Assembly: GCA_030654645.1 (NCBI GenBank)
Contig: JAURXC010000210.1
Span: forward strand, 1-5,436
Direction of reading: 5' to 3'
DNA length: 5,436 nt
Origin: Deltaproteobacteria bacterium
GTDB taxonomy: Bacteria > Desulfobacterota > Desulfuromonadia > Geobacterales > Pseudopelobacteraceae
The first letter of the stretch is position 1. Each line of letters starts with the position of its first letter. A program made the translations under genes and the position numbers. Below, piece by piece: positions 1 to 5,399 of this stretch. The notes beneath the pieces were generated by a model that was not told the origin of the DNA, searched no databases, and worked only from the letters and a program-made list of their open reading frames with translations.

Positions 1-324
1 GCTGGCAGGCAGGATGGCCTTGACGATCACGTTATAGGATGCCCCGGCTGCGAGAATGCCGGTGTCCGGTGTGCTGTTGGAGTTGGTGTCTATCAACGGG
101 GTGACGCCATCGGATTTGTAGAGAACGAAGGATGTGCCGGCCGGGAAACTGCTGCCTCCCACGGAAGTATCGAAAGAGTCGCTGCCGTTGCCGCTGTTCC
201 AGACGTAGGCGCTGAAAGTTACGGTGCTGCCCTGCAGAGCCGATGCGACCGTGATCGGCTCGCCGGTGCCGTCAACGTTGGAGGCGTTGCTGCCGTTGGC
301 CACGACATTGGCGGACTGGTTGAC
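1..324 (-). repeat. Intragenic module copy 2 of the large repeat protein (cut by window edge)
   Basis: Residues about 354-461. TVTFSAYVWNSGNGSDSFD, LYKSDGVTPLIDTNSNSTPD and GILAAGASYNVIVKA repeat the motif order of copy 1. The metal-loop-like stretch is altered: D432, N434, N436 and D440 keep the spacing of DxNxDGxxD, but the central Asp-Gly is Asn-Ser. The module probably continues beyond the window. Confidence 0.6.
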
Positions 325-1383
325 GGTGAAAGGAGTCGGGTTGGTGGAACCGGTTTTGGGGCCGGAACCGTCATTGTAGCCGAAGGTTGCGGTGTTGTTG
401 ATAACTCCGGGGGCGGCGGATGCATTGACATTGACTTCGAATGTCAGCGTGCGGCTCTCACCCGGCAGAACCTGGTTGATCAGGGCGCTGACCGTGCCGG
501 GGGTCGTGGCGGCATCGTAGTTGATGGTATAGGCGCCGAAAGTCTGCGCGCCGTCGGCGGCATCGGTCAGCGCGGTGGCGCCTGACACGCTCCAGCGGGC
601 CTTGTCGCCGCCATTGTAGGTCATTCCGGCCGGAACCACGTCCGTGATGGTCAGGGCGGTGGCGGTGGCGTTACCGGTGTTGGTGTAGGTCAGGGTGTAG
701 GTCAGTGGGCCGCTGCCCGGATTGCCGCTGCCGGGTGTGACCGCCTTGGTCATCACGACGATGGCGTTGCCGCTGACGTTGACGGTATCGGTGTTGGCAG
801 CGTTGACGGCCGGGGTGAACAGACTGGCGGCTGTCAGCGTGATCGTGTCGGCGCTGCCGTCGGTCGATGCTCCCGAGATGGTGGCCGCGGCTATGAAGTT
901 GAAGGATGCGCCGGGAGCCAGCGCTCCGCTGCTGGTGATGGCGGTAAAGCTGTCAGGAACTCCGTCGCCGTTGGCATCGGGATAGAGCGCGATATTAGTG
1001 AAGTTGATCGTGCCGCTGTTGGCATCGATCGCGGAGAGGTTGAAGCTGTCGCTGCCGTTGCCGGTGTTGGTCAGGGTGTGCGGGAAATAGACCGTGCCTC
1101 CGGCCGCGCCGATCTTGGTCTGGCTGGCGGTCAGGCTGAGGCTGGCAACCTGCTGGACGATGGTCTGGACCGTGTTGGAGGTCGCGGTGCGAACGACCGC
1201 CGAGGCGTCGGTGTAGGTGGCCGAAGCCTGGTTGCCGATCGAGGTGCCGGCCAGCGGCGCCGCCTGAACCGGTTGTGCCATGGTCATCACGACCAGGAAC
1301 AGTATGGCGATCAGGAACGCCGTCATTACCATTGGCGGTGAATCTGATCCGGTTTTAAAACTTCTGGACGTCAACAGTTTCAT
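1..1383 (-). CDS. Large exported DUF11-type repeat protein, N-terminal 461 residues (C-terminus outside window)
   Basis: Open from an ATG at 1383 to the window edge with no stop, so the C-terminal part is missing. Residues 1-41 form a long Sec signal peptide: basic start (MKLLTSRSFK), hydrophobic core at about 21-35 and a probable cleavage after VQA at 39-41. Next comes a GNQASATYTDAS segment (50-61), common at the mature N-terminus of such proteins. Three beta-rich modules follow: a first module (about 72-207), a DUF11 module (about 208-352, with LTYTNTGNATATALTITDVVP) and a second copy of the first module type (from about 354). The first copy contains DANGDGVPD (136-144), a DxNxDGxxD pattern typical of calcium-binding loops. 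The protein is rich in Thr, Ser, Ala, Gly and Asn and almost free of Cys, as expected for an extracellular or outer-surface protein. The start is set by the ATGA overlap with the upstream gene and an AGGGGGAG site. Cellular role is unknown; adhesion or envelope structure is a guess. No anchor or sorting signal is visible because of the truncation. Confidence 0.9.
   Translation of the reverse strand, partial: MKLLTSRSFKTGSDSPPMVMTAFLIAILFLVVMTMAQPVQAAPLAGTSIGNQASATYTDASAVVRTATSNTVQTIVQQVASLSLTASQTKIGAAGGTVYFPHTLTNTGNGSDSFNLSAIDANSGTINFTNIALYPDANGDGVPDSFTAITSSGALAPGASFNFIAAATISGASTDGSADTITLTAASLFTPAVNAANTDTVNVSGNAIVVMTKAVTPGSGNPGSGPLTYTLTYTNTGNATATALTITDVVPAGMTYNGGDKARWSVSGATALTDAADGAQTFGAYTINYDAATTPGTVSALINQVLPGESRTLTFEVNVNASAAPGVINNTATFGYNDGSGPKTGSTNPTPFTVNQSANVVANGSNASNVDGTGEPITVASALQGSTVTFSAYVWNSGNGSDSFDTSVGGSSFPAGTSFVLYKSDGVTPLIDTNSNSTPDTGILAAGASYNVIVKAILPAS
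763..1170 (-). repeat. Intragenic module copy 1 of the large repeat protein
   Basis: Residues about 72-207. The line TVYFPHTLTNTGNGSDSFN is followed by LYPDANGDGVPD and GALAPGASFNFIAAA. The same order of motifs recurs at 1-324, with the DUF11 module lying between the copies. At DNA level the two copies share the 16-mer GTCGCTGCCGTTGCCG on the plus strand (1048-1063 and 178-193), and the surrounding sequence has diverged. Boundaries are approximate. Confidence 0.6.
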
Positions 1384-1928
1384 TTTTCTCCCCCTTTTCT
1401 CTTTGCATCGGATTTTTTAACAGAATCGAGTTTTATAATTACCGGACCTTTCTGATTGTCCTTGATCTTCATGCGTGCGCTGACCGTTACCGCGGCGCCT
1501 GGCGCAAGGTCGCGCAAGTTCCAGCGCAGTGACCGGTATTCGTCTGTCGGCACTTCTTTGTTTGAAATTACTCCATAAGCCAGTTTAACCTTGCGAACCA
1601 GCGGGATAGCGGAAAAAACGCTTCCGTCGGTGCTGGCGCTTGCTCCGGCCGGGCTGGCCGAGTCCGCCACGAACTCCATTTCCGCCGGAATAGGCAGCGT
1701 GGCGGACACATTGCCGGCCGTAGCCGTGCCGCTGTTTTTGTAGGTAGCTCGATATTCGATGATTTCTCCCGGCTTTGCCGAGTCACCGCTGGAAATGCTC
1801 TCCTTGCCCTGGGAGCTTTTTACGATCCTCTTGGCGCTGAGCTGCACTTTTACTTCCGGTTGACCGGCGCTCCAGGCCGGCGCGATTGCAAGTGTCACTG
1901 ACAGCAGAATCATGATTAAAATCCGCAT
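1380..1928 (-). CDS. Small exported protein with a single DUF11-like domain, first gene of the operon
   Basis: 182 residues. Residues 1-21 are a clear Sec signal peptide (MRILIMILLSVTLAIAPAWSA), with cleavage likely after WSA. The mature part starts with a charged segment (about 22-48, Lys/Ser-rich). It continues into a DUF11-like beta-sandwich at about 50-150, with IIEYRATYKNSGTATAGNV, IPAEMEFV and a closing LAPGAAVTVSARMKI. These are the hallmark positions of bacterial repeats that describe a gain of 'asymmetric' surface domains. It ends in a very basic tail (VKKSDAKRKGGEK). No Cys follows the signal peptide, so it is not a lipoprotein; periplasmic or surface location is inferred. The start has an AGGGGG site with a 10-base spacer. 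The stop TGA overlaps the ATG of the downstream gene in ATGA, implying translational coupling and a shared function. The domain resembles the DUF11 module of its larger neighbour, so the two may be diverged relatives. Biochemical function unknown. Confidence 0.9.
   Translation of the reverse strand: MRILIMILLSVTLAIAPAWSAGQPEVKVQLSAKRIVKSSQGKESISSGDSAKPGEIIEYRATYKNSGTATAGNVSATLPIPAEMEFVADSASPAGASASTDGSVFSAIPLVRKVKLAYGVISNKEVPTDEYRSLRWNLRDLAPGAAVTVSARMKIKDNQKGPVIIKLDSVKKSDAKRKGGEK
1388..1395 (-). promoter_or_regulatory. Ribosome binding site of the large repeat protein
   Basis: AGGGGGAG lies four bases upstream of the ATG at 1383, inside the last codons of the preceding gene. It fixes the start within the ATGA overlap and resembles the AGGGGG site of the upstream gene. 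Confidence 0.65.
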
Positions 1929-1936
1929 TTAAATAA

Positions 1937-1944
1937 TTCCCCCT
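1937..1944 (-). promoter_or_regulatory. Ribosome binding site of the small DUF11-like protein
   Basis: AGGGGGAA upstream of the ATG at 1928, with ten bases between the G run and the start. It is a strong purine-rich site that supports this start codon. Confidence 0.6.
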
Positions 1945-2016
1945 ATTCTGTACAAGTATGTATCTGAAAAACCTCTAATAAATTTACATTTGCATGTTAA
2001 TCATAATAATTGTAGG

Positions 2017-2046
2017 AATATATATAAGTCTGAATACAAGAATCAA
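2017..2046 (-). promoter_or_regulatory. Candidate sigma-70-type promoter of the DUF11 operon
   Basis: On the minus strand, TTGATT (2041-2046) and TATATT (2017-2022) are separated by 18 bases. The matches are 4/6 and 5/6 to the -35 and -10 consensus. Transcription would start near 2010, giving a leader of about 80 bases before the ATG. The region is AT-rich, so a chance match is possible. Confidence 0.4.
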
Positions 2047-2052
2047 ACCAAT

Positions 2053-2081
2053 TTAGAACATTGTTGTTTTTTACATAGAAT
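2053..2081 (+). promoter_or_regulatory. Candidate promoter of the response regulator
   Basis: TTAGAA (2053-2058) and TAGAAT (2076-2081) are separated by 17 bases. The -10 matches 5/6 and the -35 only 3/6, so it would be weak or activator-dependent. Predicted start near 2088, with a leader of about 48 bases. Confidence 0.3.
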
Positions 2082-2135
2082 CACCCATGCAAAGGTAGGG
2101 TTTTTCCCCATGCTATTTTTCGTTAGCTCTAAATT

Positions 2136-2789
2136 ATGATCCATTTCAAATCATCCATACCGCCAATTCGCGTTGTCATTGTAGAGGACGAAGAATTGAT
2201 CCGCGAAGCGATCTGTATGCTGATCGGTTCCTTAAACGGTGTAATGGTGGCCGGATGTGCCGCCGATGGCCGGGAAGCTCTGAGAGTTGTGGCCGAGCAG
2301 TTGCCTGACGTCGTTCTGATGGATCTGCGCATGCCGGTGATGGATGGAATTGAGGCGACCAGGCGGATCAGGGAGAAGTATCCCACCATCAAGGTGCTGG
2401 CGCTGACCGCCCACAATGATATTCATGAGATTTCACGGGGAGTTGAAAGCGGGGTCAACGGCTACGTTTTGAAGAAACTGTCGTCGCGCGAATTGCTGGT
2501 TGCGATCGAGACTGTGATGGAAGGAAAGAGTTATTACTGTCCGGAAGTTGCCGAGGTGATGGCCAATGCGTATCTGAAGGAACGGGACCGCCGGCACTCG
2601 CCGATTATAACTCTATCTCCCCGGGAGTTGGAGGTGATCAAGCTGATTGCAGTCGGGTTGCGTACTAAAGAGGTCGCCGGGAAGCTTGGCATAAGTGAGA
2701 AAACAGTGGAAAAACACCGTTGTAATCTGCGGCTTAAACTTGGCGCGACAACCTCCGCCGAGATGATGCGCAAGTATCTGGAGCTATAA
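2136..2789 (+). CDS. LuxR/NarL-family two-component response regulator
   Basis: 217 residues, the normal length for this family. It is a cytoplasmic DNA-binding regulator activated by phosphorylation. The receiver domain spans about residues 10-128: acidic pocket E17/D18, phosphoacceptor D63 in LMDLRMPVMDG, switch threonine T91 in ALTAHND and conserved lysine K113 in GYVLKK. A linker leads to a LuxR-type helix-turn-helix at about 157-213, with LSPRELEVIKLIAVGLRTKEVAGKLGISEKTVEKH. All catalytic positions are intact. A TAA at 2130-2132 lies in frame just upstream, so the ATG at 2136 is the earliest start, yet no Shine-Dalgarno sequence is seen before it. This suggests low or unusual initiation. 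The gene is divergent from the exported DUF11 operon and convergent with the hybrid histidine kinase, with one base between stop codons. That kinase is the likely partner through its Hpt domain. Target genes are not shown; the shared upstream region is the obvious candidate. Confidence 0.95.
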   Translation: MIHFKSSIPPIRVVIVEDEELIREAICMLIGSLNGVMVAGCAADGREALRVVAEQLPDVVLMDLRMPVMDGIEATRRIREKYPTIKVLALTAHNDIHEISRGVESGVNGYVLKKLSSRELLVAIETVMEGKSYYCPEVAEVMANAYLKERDRRHSPIITLSPRELEVIKLIAVGLRTKEVAGKLGISEKTVEKHRCNLRLKLGATTSAEMMRKYLEL

Positions 2790-2790
2790 A

Positions 2791-5232
2791 CTACTTCACC
2801 AGCTCCATCACACCCTCCGAATCACCCTCCCGGGATGCTTTCTCAATCCCGGCCCCCATCCGCTCTACTTCCGGCAGGTTAAACGCCATCCCCAGTCCCT
2901 TGATGCTGTGTCCGGCCCGAATTGCACATTCCATGTCACCCCGCTTGCAGGCGTCGGCGACCTCGTCGCGGCAAGCTGCAATGCGTTGGCTGACCCTGTC
3001 CAGCATTCCGCCGGTTATCGGTACGGCTGTTTCTTCCCCGGGTATTTCACTGCTTTCGTGGTGTGTCAGCCGCAAAATGCTCCTGATCAGTTCTCGTCGG
3101 CCGACCGGACGGGACAGGTATTCATCACATCCGGCGTCCAGCGCATTCTGTATGTCGTCGGCAAAAGCAGCGGCGGATATGGCTATGATCGGCATTCGTG
3201 CCGTGCCGGGGCCGCGTCTGTTCTCCTGCTCCCGAATGGTCTTTATCAGTGTGTCGCCATCGATGTTCGGCATGCATATATCCGTCAGCATGCAGTCGAA
3301 TGTAACTGCTTCGAGAAGTTCCAGCGCATCGGCCGCTTGCAGGCAGGGTGTCAGGCAGAATGGTGTTCCCGCGAAATAGAACGAGAGCAGTTTCAGGTTA
3401 TCCGGGATGTCGTCGACAGCCAGAATGCGGAGGCTGGGGAGTGTTTGCGGCAGGCATGCGTACTTGTCGTCCAGGCTGGATACATCGACCGGCGCCAGCT
3501 CAATCGTAAAACAGAAGATGCTGCCCTTGCCGCTGGCGCTGCTGACGGTAAGTTCACCTCCCATCAGTTCAACCAGACGGGATGCGATGGTCAGCCCCAA
3601 TCCGGCCGAACCCGGCTGCGGAATCAAGCTGACAAACGGTGAAAAAATTTCACTTCTTCTGTCTGCCCGGATTCCCGCACCACTGTCTGTAACCATGAAT
3701 CTGATCATGCCTTCGCCATTGGCGGGCTGCTCGACTGTAACTGTAACCGCCCCGCTGGATGTGAATTTCAATGCGTTTTCGATCAGGTTGGTCAGCACCT
3801 GTACAACTCTTCGCCGGTCACCGTTCACTGCCGGCGGCAATCCCTCCGCCACGTAAATCGTGAACTCAATCTGTTTTTGTGCAAACCTTGGAGCAAACAG
3901 GTCGTGAATGTGATTCATCATTTCCACAAGTCCGAACGGGGCCGGGGTCAGTTTGAGGCGCTCGGCTTCTATGGTTGACAGGTCGAGCAGGTCTTCCACC
4001 AGATGCTGCAGTGTGGCGCATGATTTTCGGAAGAGGTCGATGGAACGGCGTTGTTCCTGCATTTGCGCGAGTTCTTCCAATAATTCAGCTGCTCCGGACA
4101 TGGCATGCAGAGGCGTACGCATCTCATGGCTGACCATGGCCAGAAATCGGGATTTGGCGCTGCTGGCTTCTTCGGCTGCAGTCATTGCAGCTCTGGTTGC
4201 CATTTCGGCCTGTTTCAGGTCGGAAATATCATGGAATTCTATTATCCGGCCCAGATATTTGCCGTGATGCTCCAGGGGGACAATGCTGACCATCCAGCCA
4301 CGCCGTTGATCCACTGAGTCCTGGATCTGCTGTTTGAAAGCCGTTGGTGGAAAGTTTGATATAAACGCATTGAATTCGGGGAAGCGCTGTTTGACAGCAT
4401 CCAGCGTGGCTGTTTCTTCCGAAGTCTCCCCGGAATCGAACAGCTTGCGGGCAGAGCGGTTGGAGTCGATCAGCCTGCTCCTCGCATCCAGAATCAGCAC
4501 CGGGTGACCCAGGTTTTCAAAAAGTACCGAACGGGCAATCGGAACGATCGTCAATAAACGATAACGGAAAATTGCCAGAAAATAACAGAGTGTCGATAAC
4601 CAGAAGACCGATGGTACAAAGTTGAAGCCTTTTAAGGGGGTGATCCGGAACAGATGCACCGTGAATGGCACCAGCGTGCCTGCCAGCAGCAGTGCCAGCC
4701 GCCTGCGATCAATCCCGGCTTCCCTGATCAGGCCCGCCAGCATCAATGCTTGCGCTAATGCATACAGCAGCATGGTGTAGATGATGTGCAGATTGTATAG
4801 CGGCCCGCTTTTGAAGCCCATTACCAGCAGCGGCCCGCTCCGGATAACTGCTGTAGAATAACAGGTGAGATTGTGAAGCTCGTTTGTCCAGATAGCAATG
4901 ATTGTTAGCGCTGGAACCAGCAATACCAGCTGTAAGAGACGTTTTGTCTTCCAGTGCCCGAATCCGGAAGCTTCAAGGGCCAGCGAGAGAGTGAAAGGGC
5001 CGAGCAGGGCCGCGCAGGTCGTGCCGATCTTGAAGAGTTGCAGTTTAAGCCACAACTCGGTCGCGGCGGTTTGCAGGGTGAACACAAAGGCCCACAGCGT
5101 CAGTATCATGATGATACTCAATACGGGTTGCGCCAGAGTCTCCCTGCGATGCCGGAAGATATACCAGCAGAGCGCGAAGGAAATCAGCGTCGAGAAAAAA
5201 GGGAGGATCAGATAATGGCTGTAGTAAAACAT
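2791..5232 (-). CDS. Membrane hybrid histidine kinase (7TM-PAS-HisKA-HATPase-REC-Hpt)
   Basis: 813 residues. Residues about 7-225 contain seven hydrophobic segments (near 7-27, 36-55, 65-86, 97-116, 146-170, 178-197 and 205-224), matching the 7TM sensor found at the N-terminus of some histidine kinases. A PAS domain follows (about 235-340, ending GRIIEFHDISDLKQAE), then a short helical linker. HisKA has phosphoacceptor H369 in SHEMRTPLHAM. The ATPase domain shows the N box (N482/N486), DSGAGI (516-521), an F-box-like IFSPF and GSAGLGL (541-547). A receiver (about 600-722) has D607/D608, phosphoacceptor D651 and S686. The Hpt domain carries H775 in HSIKG. The protein is expected in the inner membrane, autophosphorylating and relaying phosphate to a separate regulator, most likely its convergent neighbour. 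Oddities: the receiver lysine is Arg (R708), and the protein stops some 10-15 residues earlier than comparable Hpt domains. The ATG is the only ATG/GTG/TTG after an in-frame upstream TAA; no clear ribosome binding site precedes it. Signal sensed is unknown. Confidence 0.95.
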   Translation of the reverse strand: MFYYSHYLILPFFSTLISFALCWYIFRHRRETLAQPVLSIIMILTLWAFVFTLQTAATELWLKLQLFKIGTTCAALLGPFTLSLALEASGFGHWKTKRLLQLVLLVPALTIIAIWTNELHNLTCYSTAVIRSGPLLVMGFKSGPLYNLHIIYTMLLYALAQALMLAGLIREAGIDRRRLALLLAGTLVPFTVHLFRITPLKGFNFVPSVFWLSTLCYFLAIFRYRLLTIVPIARSVLFENLGHPVLILDARSRLIDSNRSARKLFDSGETSEETATLDAVKQRFPEFNAFISNFPPTAFKQQIQDSVDQRRGWMVSIVPLEHHGKYLGRIIEFHDISDLKQAEMATRAAMTAAEEASSAKSRFLAMVSHEMRTPLHAMSGAAELLEELAQMQEQRRSIDLFRKSCATLQHLVEDLLDLSTIEAERLKLTPAPFGLVEMMNHIHDLFAPRFAQKQIEFTIYVAEGLPPAVNGDRRRVVQVLTNLIENALKFTSSGAVTVTVEQPANGEGMIRFMVTDSGAGIRADRRSEIFSPFVSLIPQPGSAGLGLTIASRLVELMGGELTVSSASGKGSIFCFTIELAPVDVSSLDDKYACLPQTLPSLRILAVDDIPDNLKLLSFYFAGTPFCLTPCLQAADALELLEAVTFDCMLTDICMPNIDGDTLIKTIREQENRRGPGTARMPIIAISAAAFADDIQNALDAGCDEYLSRPVGRRELIRSILRLTHHESSEIPGEETAVPITGGMLDRVSQRIAACRDEVADACKRGDMECAIRAGHSIKGLGMAFNLPEVERMGAGIEKASREGDSEGVMELVK
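2830..2852. repeat. Perfect inverted repeat in the 3' end of the kinase gene, just past the regulator stop
   Basis: CCGGGAT (2830-2836) and ATCCCGG (2846-2852) form a seven-base-pair GC-rich stem with a nine-base loop, 41 bases beyond the regulator stop codon. It lies within the codons for the last Hpt helix of the kinase. No T tract follows on either strand, so it is not a standard intrinsic terminator. It could pause or protect the regulator transcript, or be incidental to coding. Confidence 0.4.
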
Positions 5233-5292
5233 GGCGGGACTATGGCTAAAAAAACAATTTCTGGCAATACTGATTTTGTTTCTTTTTTAACG

Positions 5293-5321
5293 TCCATAAG
5301 TCCGCTGCTGGAAAAGTTCAA
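5293..5321 (-). promoter_or_regulatory. Weak candidate promoter of the histidine kinase
   Basis: On the minus strand, TTGAAC (5316-5321) and TATGGA (5293-5298) are 17 bases apart. The -35 is reasonable, the -10 matches only TAT. The -35 would overlap the outer stem of the neighbouring inverted repeat. Predicted leader about 54 bases. Confidence 0.2.
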
Positions 5322-5363
5322 GCCCCCTCGACACTGTTAAAGCGGTTGTCAGGGGGGCTTGAA
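5317..5363 (-). terminator. Strong hairpin, probable intrinsic terminator of a gene entering from the right
   Basis: TTCAAGCCCCC (5317-5327) pairs perfectly with GGGGGCTTGAA (5353-5363). After one G-T wobble and one mismatch, four more pairs (5330-5333 with 5347-5350) extend the stem, leaving a 13-base loop. Read on the minus strand it is followed by CTTTTCC, a weak T tract. On the plus strand no T tract follows. This favours termination of leftward transcripts from beyond the window edge, insulating the kinase gene, though the short T tract leaves doubt. Confidence 0.55.
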
Positions 5364-5399
5364 TGGATTGAGGAATCTTATTGCCGGTACACTGCTCGG

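Larger units (their letters stand above)
1929..2135. promoter_or_regulatory. AT-rich divergent control region between the DUF11 operon and the response regulator
   Basis: This 207-base gap separates two divergently transcribed units and has no convincing coding frame. It is far richer in A and T than the flanking genes. It holds a candidate promoter for each direction, with facing -35 elements about six bases apart. It also holds an imperfect palindrome at 1983-2000 (ACAT-TTGC-ATGT core), and two CCCATGC repeats at 2084-2090 and 2107-2113. The word CATGCAAA occurs at 2086-2093 on the plus strand and at 1989-1996 on the minus strand. These are possible operators, but none is a known consensus and short matches of this size arise by chance. 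No riboswitch signature was recognised. Confidence 0.6.
5233..5399. other. Intergenic region upstream of the histidine kinase
   Basis: No supported gene. It contains the AT-rich leader of the kinase (5233-5290, with A and T tracts), a weak candidate promoter and a long GC-rich inverted repeat. The A-rich 5246-5254 and T-rich 5277-5288 tracts are roughly complementary but imperfect, and I assign them no role. Confidence 0.6.

Noticed and set aside
178..1063. Shared 16-base word at 178-193 and 1048-1063 considered as a mobile or CRISPR-like repeat
   Set aside because: Both copies encode the same GNGSDS motif in homologous protein modules; the spacing is 870 bases and there is no array structure.
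722..1341. Plus-strand frames of 87 codons at 722-985 and 1078-1341
   Set aside because: They lie opposite the repeat protein; long antisense frames are expected from its biased Thr/Ala/Gly/Asn codons.
1568..1786. Minus-strand 72-codon frame inside the small DUF11-like gene
   Set aside because: Out of frame with a gene that has a signal peptide, ribosome binding site and domain; the translation is Arg/Pro-rich shadow sequence.
1929..2135. Possible riboswitch such as cyclic di-GMP type I, or a sigma-54 promoter
   Set aside because: No conserved riboswitch core could be placed, and no GG-N10-GC element was found in the stretches examined on either strand.
2129..2773. Minus-strand frames opposite the response regulator
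   Set aside because: The plus-strand regulator has all receiver and helix-turn-helix signatures; these are shadows.
2908..3642. 244-codon plus-strand open frame opposite the kinase gene
   Set aside because: It lies antisense to the kinase receiver and ATPase domains, which are fully conserved in motif order. Its translation shows no recognisable domain and is Arg/Cys/Gln-rich as antisense shadows are.
2900..3856. Plus-strand frames at 2900-3379 and 3407-3856
   Set aside because: Both are antisense to kinase domains, with Ser/Arg-rich low-information translations and no supporting start signals.
5246..5288. A tract and T tract upstream of the kinase as a hairpin
   Set aside because: Pairing would be interrupted and almost entirely A-T, and would lie inside the kinase leader; too weak to support a structure.
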